A DNA stretch of 5,868 nt from Gammaproteobacteria bacterium (GCA_011620145.1 WOZT01000196.1:1-5868); one strand, 5' to 3'; shown: positions 1 through 5,868, counted from the stretch's first letter. A program made the numbers and translations. Notes: generated from the letters alone by a model not told the origin.

Positions 1-100
1 AATCAACGCCGCGGATGCCGATCTTCGCGAAGATCGCTGTAAGTGCCGCGAAGCACGCGGACAATGCGGCCCAGTAGAACCAACCAGTCGATGTCGTCAC
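1..100 (-). CDS. EamA/DMT-type membrane transporter, N-terminal fragment (runs off the left edge)
   Basis: Only the first 33 codons are present, read leftward from a GTG at 100-98. The peptide begins MTTSTGWFYWAALSACF and continues with AALTAIFAKIGIRGVD. This is a hydrophobic first transmembrane helix followed by the ALTAIxAKxGIxGV signature that I know from short (about 140-residue, four-helix) EamA-family transporters of the drug/metabolite transporter superfamily. An AGGAG ribosome binding site (complement of 110-114) lies 9 nt before the GTG, and no in-frame ATG precedes it, so GTG is the likely start. The gene is divergent from the sugar operon at 234. The substrate cannot be told from this fragment. 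Family assignment is from recalled motif similarity on a short piece; a different small membrane protein is possible. Confidence 0.72.
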   Translation of the reverse strand, partial: MTTSTGWFYWAALSACFAALTAIFAKIGIRGVD

Positions 101-146
101 TTGATTCGGCTCCTGAAACGATGGGCAAGCGGCTGGATCTCAGGCG

Positions 147-175
147 AACTTAACAAAAGGATACAGTCAAAACAA
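147..175 (-). promoter_or_regulatory. Weak candidate sigma70-type promoter for the leftward transporter gene
   Basis: On the minus strand a -35-like TTGTTT (175-170) is followed after 17 nt by a -10-like TAAGTT (152-147). Each box matches only about three of six consensus bases. The position fits: transcription would begin near 140, about 40 nt before the GTG at 100. No better promoter was found for that gene, and none at all for the rightward operon in this intergenic region. Treat this as a weak guess. Confidence 0.18.
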
Positions 176-190
176 AACGGCACGTCCGTT
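176..190. promoter_or_regulatory. 15-bp inverted repeat in the divergent intergenic region, candidate operator
   Basis: AACGG (176-180) and CCGTT (186-190) are perfect inverted arms around the 5-nt centre CACGT. The repeat lies 43 nt before the ATG at 234 and between two divergent genes, where a repressor or activator would be expected. The arm length and centre resemble sites bound by dimeric helix-turn-helix regulators such as LacI- or GntR-type proteins, but no regulator gene is in the window and a 5-bp arm can occur by chance. The hairpin is not followed by a T run, so it is not a terminator. Confidence 0.28.
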
Positions 191-233
191 CTTGCATAAG
201 CCAAACATGATCCCGAACCTGGGGGAAAAGCGG

Positions 234-1052
234 ATGACGACAGAGCTGGAACGGCCTCTGGTGGGTCAGGTTGCATTGGTGAGCGGCGCAAGCTCTGGTT
301 TGGGTCATGCGTGCGCCGTGGCTTTGGCCCGCGCAGGCGCCCAAGTGGTGGTTAACCATCATCCCCATGACATCGACAAGGCGCATGAAGTTGTCGCCGA
401 GATCAATGCTTTCGGTGGACAAGCCATTCCATTCCCTGCAGATGTCAGTGATCAGGCTCAAGTGCAGTCACTGTTCGCGCAGGCCAAACAGATTTTCGGA
501 ACCGTGCATATTCTGGTGAATAACGCGGGCATTCAACAGGATGCCAAATTTACCGAGATGAGTTTGGATCAGTGGCAACGCGTCATCGACGTCAATCTCA
601 CCGGGCAATTTTTATGTGCACAGGAAGCATGCCGGGAATTTATTCGGCGCGGCGTGCAAAAAGACCTTTCTCCCGCCGCCGGAAAAATCATCTGCATGAG
701 TTCAGTGCACCAGGCGATCCCCTGGGCCGGCCACGTCAATTATTCTGCCTCCAAAGGCGGTGTGATGATGTTGATGGAATCACTGGCACAAGAGATGGCG
801 CCACACCGCATCCGCGTCAATGCCATCGCGCCCGGCGCGGTGCGCACACCGATCAATCGAGACGCATGGGACACCCCGGAAGCGCTCAACAAATTGTTGA
901 CCCTGATTCCCTATGGCCGCATTGGTGAGCCCGATGACATTGGCCGCGCCGCCGTCTGGTTGGCATCAGATGCCTCCGATTACATTACCGGCACCACTTT
1001 GGTCGTGGATGGCGGCATGATGCTGTACTCCGCTTTCAACAACAACGGTTGA
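234..1052 (+). CDS. SDR-family oxidoreductase, probable glucose 1-dehydrogenase
   Basis: A 272-residue classical short-chain dehydrogenase/reductase, normal length for the family. Visible parts are the Rossmann nucleotide loop GASSGLG (18-24), NNAG (96-99), the catalytic Ser157, Tyr170 and Lys174 within MSSVHQAIPW and YSASK, then RVNAIAPGAVRTPIN and the C-terminal TGTTLVVDGGMMLY. MSSVHxxIPW, GAxxTPIN, IGEPDDI and DGGMxLYxxF are the features recalled from Bacillus glucose 1-dehydrogenase, so oxidation of beta-D-glucose to gluconolactone with NAD(P)+ is the best guess. SDR substrates are easily mispredicted, and another sugar is possible. The ATG at 234 is chosen because purine-rich GGGGGAAAAG lies just before it and the Rossmann fold starts about ten residues later. 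TTG at 192 or ATG at 207 would add 14 or 9 residues without a ribosome binding site. It is the first gene of the four-gene operon, and the linkage to GH15 and Gnd supports a glucose substrate. Confidence 0.88.
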   Translation: MTTELERPLVGQVALVSGASSGLGHACAVALARAGAQVVVNHHPHDIDKAHEVVAEINAFGGQAIPFPADVSDQAQVQSLFAQAKQIFGTVHILVNNAGIQQDAKFTEMSLDQWQRVIDVNLTGQFLCAQEACREFIRRGVQKDLSPAAGKIICMSSVHQAIPWAGHVNYSASKGGVMMLMESLAQEMAPHRIRVNAIAPGAVRTPINRDAWDTPEALNKLLTLIPYGRIGEPDDIGRAAVWLASDASDYITGTTLVVDGGMMLYSAFNNNG

Positions 1053-1078
1053 TTTCCGTCGTTAGCAAGGGAAGGTTG

Positions 1079-2938
1079 ATGTCTCAGCCCATAGAAGATT
1101 ACGCCCTGATCGGCAATACCCATACGGCAGCTTTGGTCGGCAAGAATGGCGCCATCGACTGGTTGTGTCTGCCCACTTTCGCATCGCCCTCCTGCTTTTG
1201 CGCCCTGCTGGGAACCCAGGAACACGGTTATTGGCAAATTGCCCCGGTGCACGCGACGGTAAACACAACACGCCGCTACCGGGAAGGCACTTTAATTCTG
1301 GAGACTGAATTTGAAACTGAAACGGGCAAAGTGAGCTTGATCGATTTCATGCCGGTGGCCACGGATGAGGAATTGGTGAACGTCATCCGGGTGGTTCGTG
1401 GTCGCTCCGGGGAAATGTCCATGGAGATGGCTCTGAGCCTGCGTTTTGATTATGGCCGGACCATTCCCTGGGTGCGGCATGCGCCGTATGGCTTGACCGC
1501 CATTGCCGGACCGCATGCGGTCAAGTTTGCCACGCCGGTCCATCTTGAGAGTGAGCATTTCGTCACGCGGGCACATTTCACGGTGCATGCCGGCGAAACG
1601 ATTCCGTTCGTGCTGACCTGGCATAAGTCGCATCATCCTCTGCCTCCCACAATGGACGCTGAAACCAGCCTCAAGGAAACCGAGGCCGGCTGGCAGCGTT
1701 GGTCGTCGCAATGCACCTACCAGGGTGAATGGCACGCGGCCGTACTGCGTTCCGTCATTACCTTGAAAGCCCTGACCTTTAGCCCAACGGGTGGCATCGT
1801 GGCCGCGCCCACGACGTCACTGCCGGAACAACTCGGCGGCGAACGCAACTGGGATTACCGCTACTGCTGGATACGCGATGCCACTTTCACGCTTTATTCC
1901 ATGCTGACCTGCGGCTATTTCGAGGAAGCCAATGCCTGGCGCACCTGGCTGGAACGTGCAGTGGCAGGACTGCCATCGCAGATGCAGATCATGTACGGCA
2001 TTTACGGTGAAAAACTGCTCAGCGAATCCAATGCGTCCTGGCTGCCAGGTTATGAAAACAGCCGGCCCGTACGCATCGGCAATGCGGCGCACGAACAGTT
2101 CCAGTTGGATGTTTATGGCGAACTGATGGACACCTTCCATACGGCAAGACTGCACCATATTGGCGCCGAAGATGATTCCTGGCGGATTCAGCAAGTGCTG
2201 CTGGAATTTATTGAACACGCGTGGCGCGAACCGGATGAAGGCATCTGGGAAATTCGTGGACCGCGTCGCCACTTTACCCATTCCAAGGTGATGGCCTGGG
2301 TGGCTGCCGATCGCGCGGTGAAGGCTGTGGAACGTTGGAATCTGCCCGGACCGGTGGATCAATGGCGCATCCTGCGCGATACCATTCATGCGGACATTCT
2401 TGAGCATGGCTATAGCGCCAAGCGCAAAAGTTTCGTGCAATCCTATGGCAGCGAGGCGCTTGATTCCGCGCTGCTGATGCTGCCGCTGGTGGGATTCCTG
2501 CCCCCCAATGATCCACGCATTCTGAATACCATTGCGGCCATTGAGCAGGAATTGATGGTCGATGGATTTGTGCTGCGTTATCGGCCCGATCCTGCCATCG
2601 ATGGCCTGGACGGGAACGAAGGGGCATTCCTGATCTGCTCGTTCTGGCTGGTCGACAGCCTGGCCTTGACGGGCCGTCTTGACAAAGCGCGCCAGCTGTT
2701 TGAACGACTGCTCAGTGTGCGCAACGAAGTGGGCCTATTGGCAGAAGAGTACGATCCGCGCAGTGGTCGACAGATCGGCAATTTCCCTCAGGCACTTTCT
2801 CACGTTGCCCTCATCAACTCGGCCCAGAATCTCAGCCGTTTCTTCGGCGGACCGGCTCAAAAACGCGCTCACGAAGGGCAGCAAGCGGATGACAAGTTGC
2901 CGGAATCGACGGCATGGGTAACGGAGCGCTTGCCATGA
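1079..2938 (+). CDS. Glycoside hydrolase family 15 protein (cytoplasmic trehalase/glucoamylase type)
   Basis: A 619-residue GH15 enzyme. The N-terminal beta domain opens with PIEDYALIGNTHTAALV and GAIDWLCLP, the usual start of bacterial GH15 proteins. The (alpha/alpha)6 catalytic barrel carries the substrate-site stretch RNWDYRYCWIRDA (256-268). The likely general acid is Glu391 in GIWEIRG, and the likely base is Glu556 in LLAEEYDP (Glu557 is adjacent). No signal peptide is seen, so it acts in the cytoplasm. Members of this subgroup in mycobacteria and archaea are trehalases; others cut maltose or short alpha-glucans. Either activity yields free glucose for the upstream SDR. The last ~30 residues after the barrel are polar and probably disordered. 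The ATG at 1079 has AAGGG (1067-1071) 7 nt before it; the upstream TTG at 1049 would overlap the SDR stop and add ten residues outside the family start. The gap after the SDR gene is 26 nt, and the stop overlaps the next start. Confidence 0.92.
   Translation: MSQPIEDYALIGNTHTAALVGKNGAIDWLCLPTFASPSCFCALLGTQEHGYWQIAPVHATVNTTRRYREGTLILETEFETETGKVSLIDFMPVATDEELVNVIRVVRGRSGEMSMEMALSLRFDYGRTIPWVRHAPYGLTAIAGPHAVKFATPVHLESEHFVTRAHFTVHAGETIPFVLTWHKSHHPLPPTMDAETSLKETEAGWQRWSSQCTYQGEWHAAVLRSVITLKALTFSPTGGIVAAPTTSLPEQLGGERNWDYRYCWIRDATFTLYSMLTCGYFEEANAWRTWLERAVAGLPSQMQIMYGIYGEKLLSESNASWLPGYENSRPVRIGNAAHEQFQLDVYGELMDTFHTARLHHIGAEDDSWRIQQVLLEFIEHAWREPDEGIWEIRGPRRHFTHSKVMAWVAADRAVKAVERWNLPGPVDQWRILRDTIHADILEHGYSAKRKSFVQSYGSEALDSALLMLPLVGFLPPNDPRILNTIAAIEQELMVDGFVLRYRPDPAIDGLDGNEGAFLICSFWLVDSLALTGRLDKARQLFERLLSVRNEVGLLAEEYDPRSGRQIGNFPQALSHVALINSAQNLSRFFGGPAQKRAHEGQQADDKLPESTAWVTERLP
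2923..2926 (+). promoter_or_regulatory. Ribosome binding site GGAG that fixes the start of the cyclase-family gene
   Basis: GGAG lies 8 nt before the ATG at 2935, inside the end of the GH15 coding region. The ATG overlaps the GH15 stop as ATGA (2935-2938). The alternative in-frame ATG at 2914 has only a weak GGA before it and adds seven residues (MGNGALA) not expected in the family. Confidence 0.65.
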
Positions 2939-3591
2939 TTGCCGATCTGAAATGGCTCGATATCTCGGTGACCTTGCAGGATGGCATGGTGCACTGGCCG
3001 GGCGATCCAGCGGTCCACATTACGCTGGTGCAGGCGATGAAGGATGGCTGCTGCGCCAATCTGACCCAGCTGAACATGAGTGCCCACACCGGCACGCACA
3101 TGGATGCGCCGCGCCATTATCTGCAAAGTGGCGCCTCCATGGAGCAGATGCCGCTCAGTGCCGGGATGGGAACAGCGCGAGTCATCGTCATCGAAGACGC
3201 ACATGAAATCGGGCTTGCTGAATTGATCCGGCATGCACCCCAACCCGGCGAGCGCCTCCTGTTCAGGACGCGCAATTCAGACACCAACTGGGAAAACGGA
3301 GAATTCATGCCCGACTTCGTCGCTCTTTCCGTGGCGGCTGCGCATTATCTGGCCGAGTGCAAAGTGCGCACGGTGGGCGTGGATTACCTCTCCGTGGGCG
3401 GTTTTCACAGCGATGGCACCGCCATTCATCGCGCGCTGCTGGAAGGCGGGATCTGGATCATCGAAGGTTTGAACCTGCGCCAAGCCCCGGCCGGCAACTA
3501 TGAGCTCATCTGCCTGCCACTCAAGATCATGGGGGCAGATGGTGCCCCTGCACGGGCGGTGTTGCGCCCTTTGGAACCTCAAGGAGTATGA
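2935..3591 (+). CDS. Cyclase-family metal-dependent hydrolase (KynB/isatin-hydrolase fold)
   Basis: A 218-residue protein, the usual size of the cyclase family (bacterial kynurenine formamidase, isatin hydrolase and relatives). It shows DISVTLQDGMVHWPGDP (9-25), the metal-site motif HTGTHMDAPRH with His51, His55, Asp57 and His61, then GVDYLSVG (148-155), His165, and the GIWIIEGLNL segment with Glu177. All expected metal-binding and catalytic positions look intact, so it should be an active Zn- or Mn-dependent hydrolase of a cyclic or acyl amide or of an ester/lactone. No signal peptide is present, so it is cytoplasmic. No other tryptophan-degradation gene is nearby, which argues against naming it kynB. 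Its place between a glucose-oxidising SDR, a GH15 and Gnd raises the possibility that it opens a sugar lactone; that is inference only. The start at 2935 overlaps the GH15 stop (ATGA), indicating translational coupling. Confidence 0.87.
   Translation: MIADLKWLDISVTLQDGMVHWPGDPAVHITLVQAMKDGCCANLTQLNMSAHTGTHMDAPRHYLQSGASMEQMPLSAGMGTARVIVIEDAHEIGLAELIRHAPQPGERLLFRTRNSDTNWENGEFMPDFVALSVAAAHYLAECKVRTVGVDYLSVGGFHSDGTAIHRALLEGGIWIIEGLNLRQAPAGNYELICLPLKIMGADGAPARAVLRPLEPQGV
3581..3586 (+). promoter_or_regulatory. Strong ribosome binding site AAGGAG that decides the gnd start
   Basis: Two ATGs are close together, at 3588 (overlapping the upstream stop as ATGA) and at 3594. AAGGAG is only 1 nt from the first, too close for normal initiation, but 7 nt from the second, which is ideal. 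The start at 3594 is therefore preferred, giving MTDYPQEFG. Confidence 0.75.
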
Positions 3592-3593
3592 CC

Positions 3594-4565
3594 ATGACGG
3601 ATTATCCCCAAGAGTTCGGTGTTGTGGGCCTTGGCCGCATGGGCGGTGGCTTGGCGTTGCAGGCCGTTGAAAAAGGCATTCATGTCGTGGGCTACGATGT
3701 ACGCGGCGTGCCTGCCGACATGTGCAAGGTAGGTATCGTCGATGCGGTTGAACTGGCCAAATTTCGCGAGTACCTGAAACCACCGCGAGCGGTCTTTCTG
3801 TATGTACCCGCAGGCTCAGCGGTGGACGAAATCATCAGCAAGCTGACTGCGGTGCTGGAGCCGGGCGACATGATTGTCGATGGCGGCAATTCCTACTGGG
3901 GCGATTCCATTCGCCGCGCGCACAAGCTCAAGGAACAGGGTTTCCATCTGATCGATCTGGGCACCAGCGGGGGAATCGACGGCGCCCGCGACGGCGCCTG
4001 CTTCATGGTGGGCGGAGCGCGCGAAGCAGTGGCGCGTATCGAACCCATGCTGCTCAAACTCGCCGTGGCGGAAGGCTACGTCCATGCCGGCCCTTCAGGC
4101 GCCGGCCATTTCACCAAACTGGTACACAACGGCATCGAATTCGGCATGCTCCAGGCAATTGCGGAAGGTGTCGATCTGATCGAGCATTATCACGAGAGTC
4201 TGCCCATCGCGGATGTCCTCAAGTGCTGGCGGCATGGTTCGGTGATTCGTTCCTGGTTGGTCGACCTCATGGAACAGTCGTACCGCAAGGATAACGGCCT
4301 GCAGAATATTCCTGCTTATGTCGAGGATACCGGCGAGGTGAACTGGCTGGTCAGCGACGCCATGCAGATGGAGCGCCCCATTCCGGTGATCAGCCAAGCC
4401 GTCATGCAGCTACTGTCATCGCGCGATGACAGCAAGGACTGGGCACGTGCCATCGCAATGATGCGTCATGGTTTTGGCGGTCATCCATTCGGTGCCAACC
4501 AGGGCGTGCGTGAGGAACGCCAGCTTGGCAGGGTGGGCGACTTCTGGCGCAATACTGATCCCTGA
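3594..4565 (+). CDS. gnd: 6-phosphogluconate dehydrogenase, decarboxylating, short NAD-type (GndA/YqeC-like)
   Basis: A 323-residue protein matching the short (about 300-330 residue) 6-phosphogluconate dehydrogenases rather than the ~470-residue enterobacterial form. Visible parts are the Rossmann loop GVVGLGRMGGG (9-19), VDGGNSYWGDS, the substrate motif GTSGGIDGARDG starting at Gly123, and the active-site stretch GHFTKLVHNGIEF with Lys175 and His178-Asn179. The C-terminal FGGHPFG is also typical. Asp35 at the end of the second strand (GYDVRG), where NADP-linked enzymes have the NRT pattern, suggests NAD+ preference. It oxidises 6-phosphogluconate to ribulose 5-phosphate and CO2 in the cytoplasm. 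The next start is 2 nt after the cyclase-family stop, and this is the last gene of the operon. The companion usually expected, glucose-6-phosphate dehydrogenase (zwf), does not follow; the upstream SDR suggests that glucose enters the pathway through free gluconate instead. Confidence 0.93.
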   Translation: MTDYPQEFGVVGLGRMGGGLALQAVEKGIHVVGYDVRGVPADMCKVGIVDAVELAKFREYLKPPRAVFLYVPAGSAVDEIISKLTAVLEPGDMIVDGGNSYWGDSIRRAHKLKEQGFHLIDLGTSGGIDGARDGACFMVGGAREAVARIEPMLLKLAVAEGYVHAGPSGAGHFTKLVHNGIEFGMLQAIAEGVDLIEHYHESLPIADVLKCWRHGSVIRSWLVDLMEQSYRKDNGLQNIPAYVEDTGEVNWLVSDAMQMERPIPVISQAVMQLLSSRDDSKDWARAIAMMRHGFGGHPFGANQGVREERQLGRVGDFWRNTDP

Positions 4566-4640
4566 ATTTACACGGTATGGCGTACTGTTACAGAAAAAAC
4601 GACAAAGAATTACGATGTTCCTATTGTGAGGCGTCAGCCA

Positions 4641-4678
4641 GGGAGCAACACGTGAAAGATCAACCGCACAAGCCATGA
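4641..4678 (+). other. Micro-ORF with good ribosome binding site in the convergent gap, possible gene relic
   Basis: GGGAG (4641-4645) lies 6 nt before a GTG at 4652 that opens an 8-codon frame (MKDQPHKP) ending with TGA at 4676-4678. A second ATG overlaps that stop as ATGA (4675) and opens a 7-codon frame (MKGTGRF). Read past the first stop, the frame stays open to about 4765 but enters the antisense of the hydrolase gene. The arrangement looks like the start of a gene that was cut off or decayed downstream of gnd. A chance occurrence is quite possible, and no function is proposed. Confidence 0.2.
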
Positions 4679-4712
4679 AGGGAACAGGTCGATTCTGACG
4701 TATTGCCCGTGT

Positions 4713-5720
4713 TTATGGCGCGTGTTGATGCGCTCCGCCTTGACGATTCGACAACATCTGCATGACTGAGGGATCAAGCGACCCCATGAACCCTTCAACC
4801 GCGTCGGTATAGGCTCCATCCAGCCCCAAGTCTTGATTTACTTCCCGGTGCGATAAATCCTGCTCCAGAACGCGCACCTGCACATGGAACAACGCGGCTT
4901 TTTCCGCGAATTTTCGTGCCTGGGGGCAGGGATCATTGCGGCGCGTTGAGCACACCGCCAGCAAGGGCCGTGCATTGGCAGCAAGCTGATGAAAGGGGGA
5001 AACGGTGTGCCAAAAAGCGGGGGCGCTGCCAAAAGGCTGGTCATAAAGACGGAAATGTTGCGCCTCCATAATCTGCACCACATCAAGCGCCGCGCTGTCG
5101 AGAGCAACGGCACCTAACCAGGGCTGCGCGCCCGACTCTAAAGCCAGCGCAGGGGACGCGGTCAGGAGCGCAACCAGATGCGCGCCCGCTGAGTGGCCCA
5201 TCAGGATGAATTTTGCGGGATCGCCACCCCAGCTGGTTGCTTTGCCTTGCGCGGTGGCCAGCGCGGCGGCGACATCTTGCGCCTGTTCCAACGGATTGGC
5301 CTTGGGCAGCATGCGGTAATTGGTGGAGATGAAAATGAATCCCTGGCTCACCCAGCGACTCATCTTGTTTTCCACCACCGCTGCTACGCTCTTATCGCCC
5401 CAGCGCCAACCGCCGCCATGCACCATGAGGATGACCGGCGCCCCAACGGGCTGGCGGGGCAGGTAAACGTCCATACGCTGCCGCTCATCCGGCCCATAGG
5501 CAACATCGCGAACCAGGCGCGCGGCGGGTGGTAGAACGATGTGGCCGGCGGTGTCACCGCCGTCCTCGATGCCTTGTTCCTGCCGCGCGGCAAGATGCGC
5601 CATGATCCGGTCGCGGATTGGCCCCGCATGGGTAAACGGTCCAACAGACCACAGCGCAACCACGAGCAAGCTCGCACAGAACAACCGCCAACGTGTATTG
5701 CGTGGTTTCAGTCGCGGCAT
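4713..5720 (-). CDS. Exported alpha/beta-hydrolase, carboxylesterase-like (HGGG/GHSAGAH type)
   Basis: A 335-residue protein. The N-terminus is a Sec signal peptide: basic MPRLKPRNTRWR, a hydrophobic core LFCASLLVVALW, then FTHA-G with likely cleavage after Ala32, so the enzyme acts in the periplasm or outside. The mature part shows RMDVYLP, the oxyanion-hole motif HGGGWRWGDK (101-110), NYRM (134-137), the nucleophile elbow GHSAGAH with Ser177, a likely acid Asp263 in RRNDPCPQA, and His291 in LSHREVNQDLG. The triad is complete. This is the BD-FAE/hormone-sensitive-lipase-like esterase group, acting on carboxyl esters or acylated compounds; the substrate is unknown. Cys257 and Cys265 flank the acid and could form a disulphide. 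The ATG at 5720 has AGGGG (complement of 5726-5730) 5 nt before it. It lies 49 nt downstream of another minus-strand gene end, so the two may share a transcript. It converges on gnd. Confidence 0.88.
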   Translation of the reverse strand: MPRLKPRNTRWRLFCASLLVVALWSVGPFTHAGPIRDRIMAHLAARQEQGIEDGGDTAGHIVLPPAARLVRDVAYGPDERQRMDVYLPRQPVGAPVILMVHGGGWRWGDKSVAAVVENKMSRWVSQGFIFISTNYRMLPKANPLEQAQDVAAALATAQGKATSWGGDPAKFILMGHSAGAHLVALLTASPALALESGAQPWLGAVALDSAALDVVQIMEAQHFRLYDQPFGSAPAFWHTVSPFHQLAANARPLLAVCSTRRNDPCPQARKFAEKAALFHVQVRVLEQDLSHREVNQDLGLDGAYTDAVEGFMGSLDPSVMQMLSNRQGGAHQHAP

Positions 5721-5769
5721 GCTTTCCCCTTTCCGGTGATCCCGTCAGGCAGAACCGGCGCGTTGATTG

Positions 5770-5868
5770 TCATACCAGCGGCCACAGCCGGGCGCGCTGA
5801 TCGAGCATGGCGAAGGCCGTCGGCGCCTCCACCGCTCCCTTGCCCAGCGCCATCACCTTGAACGCCTC
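5770..5868 (-). CDS. C-terminal fragment of an unidentified protein (enters from the right edge)
   Basis: Reading leftward from the edge, one frame gives 32 residues ending at TGA (complement of 5770-5772). The peptide begins EAFKVMALGKGAVEAPTAF and ends AMLDQRARLWPLV. I do not recognise the family. The position supports a real gene: it ends 49 nt before the start of the hydrolase on the same strand, the usual spacing for an operon neighbour. A second minus-strand frame is also open across part of this stretch, but it is Gly/Ala/Arg-rich and looks like a shadow. The fragment is too short to judge by composition alone. Confidence 0.5.
   Translation of the reverse strand, partial: EAFKVMALGKGAVEAPTAFAMLDQRARLWPLV

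Noticed and set aside
192..233. Longer N-terminus for the SDR from TTG 192 or ATG 207
   Set aside because: No ribosome binding site precedes either codon, and the added MHKPNMIPNLGEKR is not expected before the Rossmann fold; ATG 234 has a purine-rich site.
1049..1078. Longer GH15 start at TTG 1049
   Set aside because: It overlaps the SDR stop, and the family start PIEDYALIG follows the ATG at 1079, which has AAGGG at the right distance.
1817..2440. Long minus-strand open frame (207 codons) inside the GH15 gene
   Set aside because: It is fully antisense to a well-supported GH15 coding region and has no recognisable motif or ribosome binding site; a codon-bias shadow.
3277..3783. Minus-strand open frame across the cyclase-family/gnd junction
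   Set aside because: It covers two conserved genes on the opposite strand and its product is rich in Arg, Pro and His, typical of shadow frames.
4572..4588. Stem-loop ACGGTA-TGGCG-TACTGT just after gnd as a rho-independent terminator
   Set aside because: The stem is only 6 bp with a G-T pair, and what follows on the plus strand is an A run (4594-4599), not T; read on the minus strand there is no T run after it either.
5721..5769. CCGGT...ACCGG inverted repeat between the two minus-strand genes as a terminator
   Set aside because: The arms are 5 bp with a 16-nt loop and no T run follows; it fits better as spacer with the hydrolase ribosome binding site.
5541..5861. Plus-strand open frame near the right edge
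   Set aside because: Antisense to the hydrolase signal peptide and the upstream gene tail; its Pro/Arg/Ala-rich product and lack of motifs mark it as a shadow.

Overview
The window looks like an ordinary chromosomal stretch of a moderately GC-rich bacterium. Gene families, Shine-Dalgarno sites and tight gene packing suggest a proteobacterium, probably beta- or gamma-class. This is inferred from style and family content; no rRNA or other marker gene is present to place it. No rRNA, tRNA, CRISPR array, insertion sequence or phage gene was seen.

Layout: (1) At the left edge lies the start of a minus-strand gene (GTG at 100, running off the window). It resembles the first helix of a short EamA/DMT-type membrane transporter. 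(2) A divergent intergenic region (101-233) holds a 15-bp inverted repeat that could be an operator. (3) A compact plus-strand operon of four genes spans 234-4565: an SDR enzyme very like glucose 1-dehydrogenase, a cytoplasmic GH15 glucoamylase/trehalase-type hydrolase, a small metal-dependent 'cyclase family' hydrolase with the HxGTHxD motif, and a short-form NAD-type 6-phosphogluconate dehydrogenase (GndA/YqeC type). Gaps are 26 nt, a 4-nt ATGA overlap and 2 nt, so the genes are almost certainly co-transcribed. (4) A short convergent gap (4566-4712) has no convincing terminator. It holds an in-frame micro-ORF with a good ribosome binding site, possibly a gene relic. (5) On the minus strand, an exported alpha/beta-hydrolase (carboxylesterase-like, 5720-4713) lies 49 nt downstream of the tail of an unidentified gene that enters from the right edge.

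How the genes may work together: GH15 would release glucose from trehalose or a short alpha-glucan in the cytoplasm, and the SDR would oxidise it to gluconolactone. After lactone opening and phosphorylation (neither enzyme is identified here), Gnd would convert 6-phosphogluconate to ribulose 5-phosphate. That makes a glucose-to-pentose-phosphate oxidative route that bypasses glucose-6-phosphate dehydrogenase. The cyclase-family hydrolase sits where a lactonase would be wanted. Proposing it for that step is an inference and the most interesting idea in the window. Otherwise these are known families, and no clearly new system is visible.
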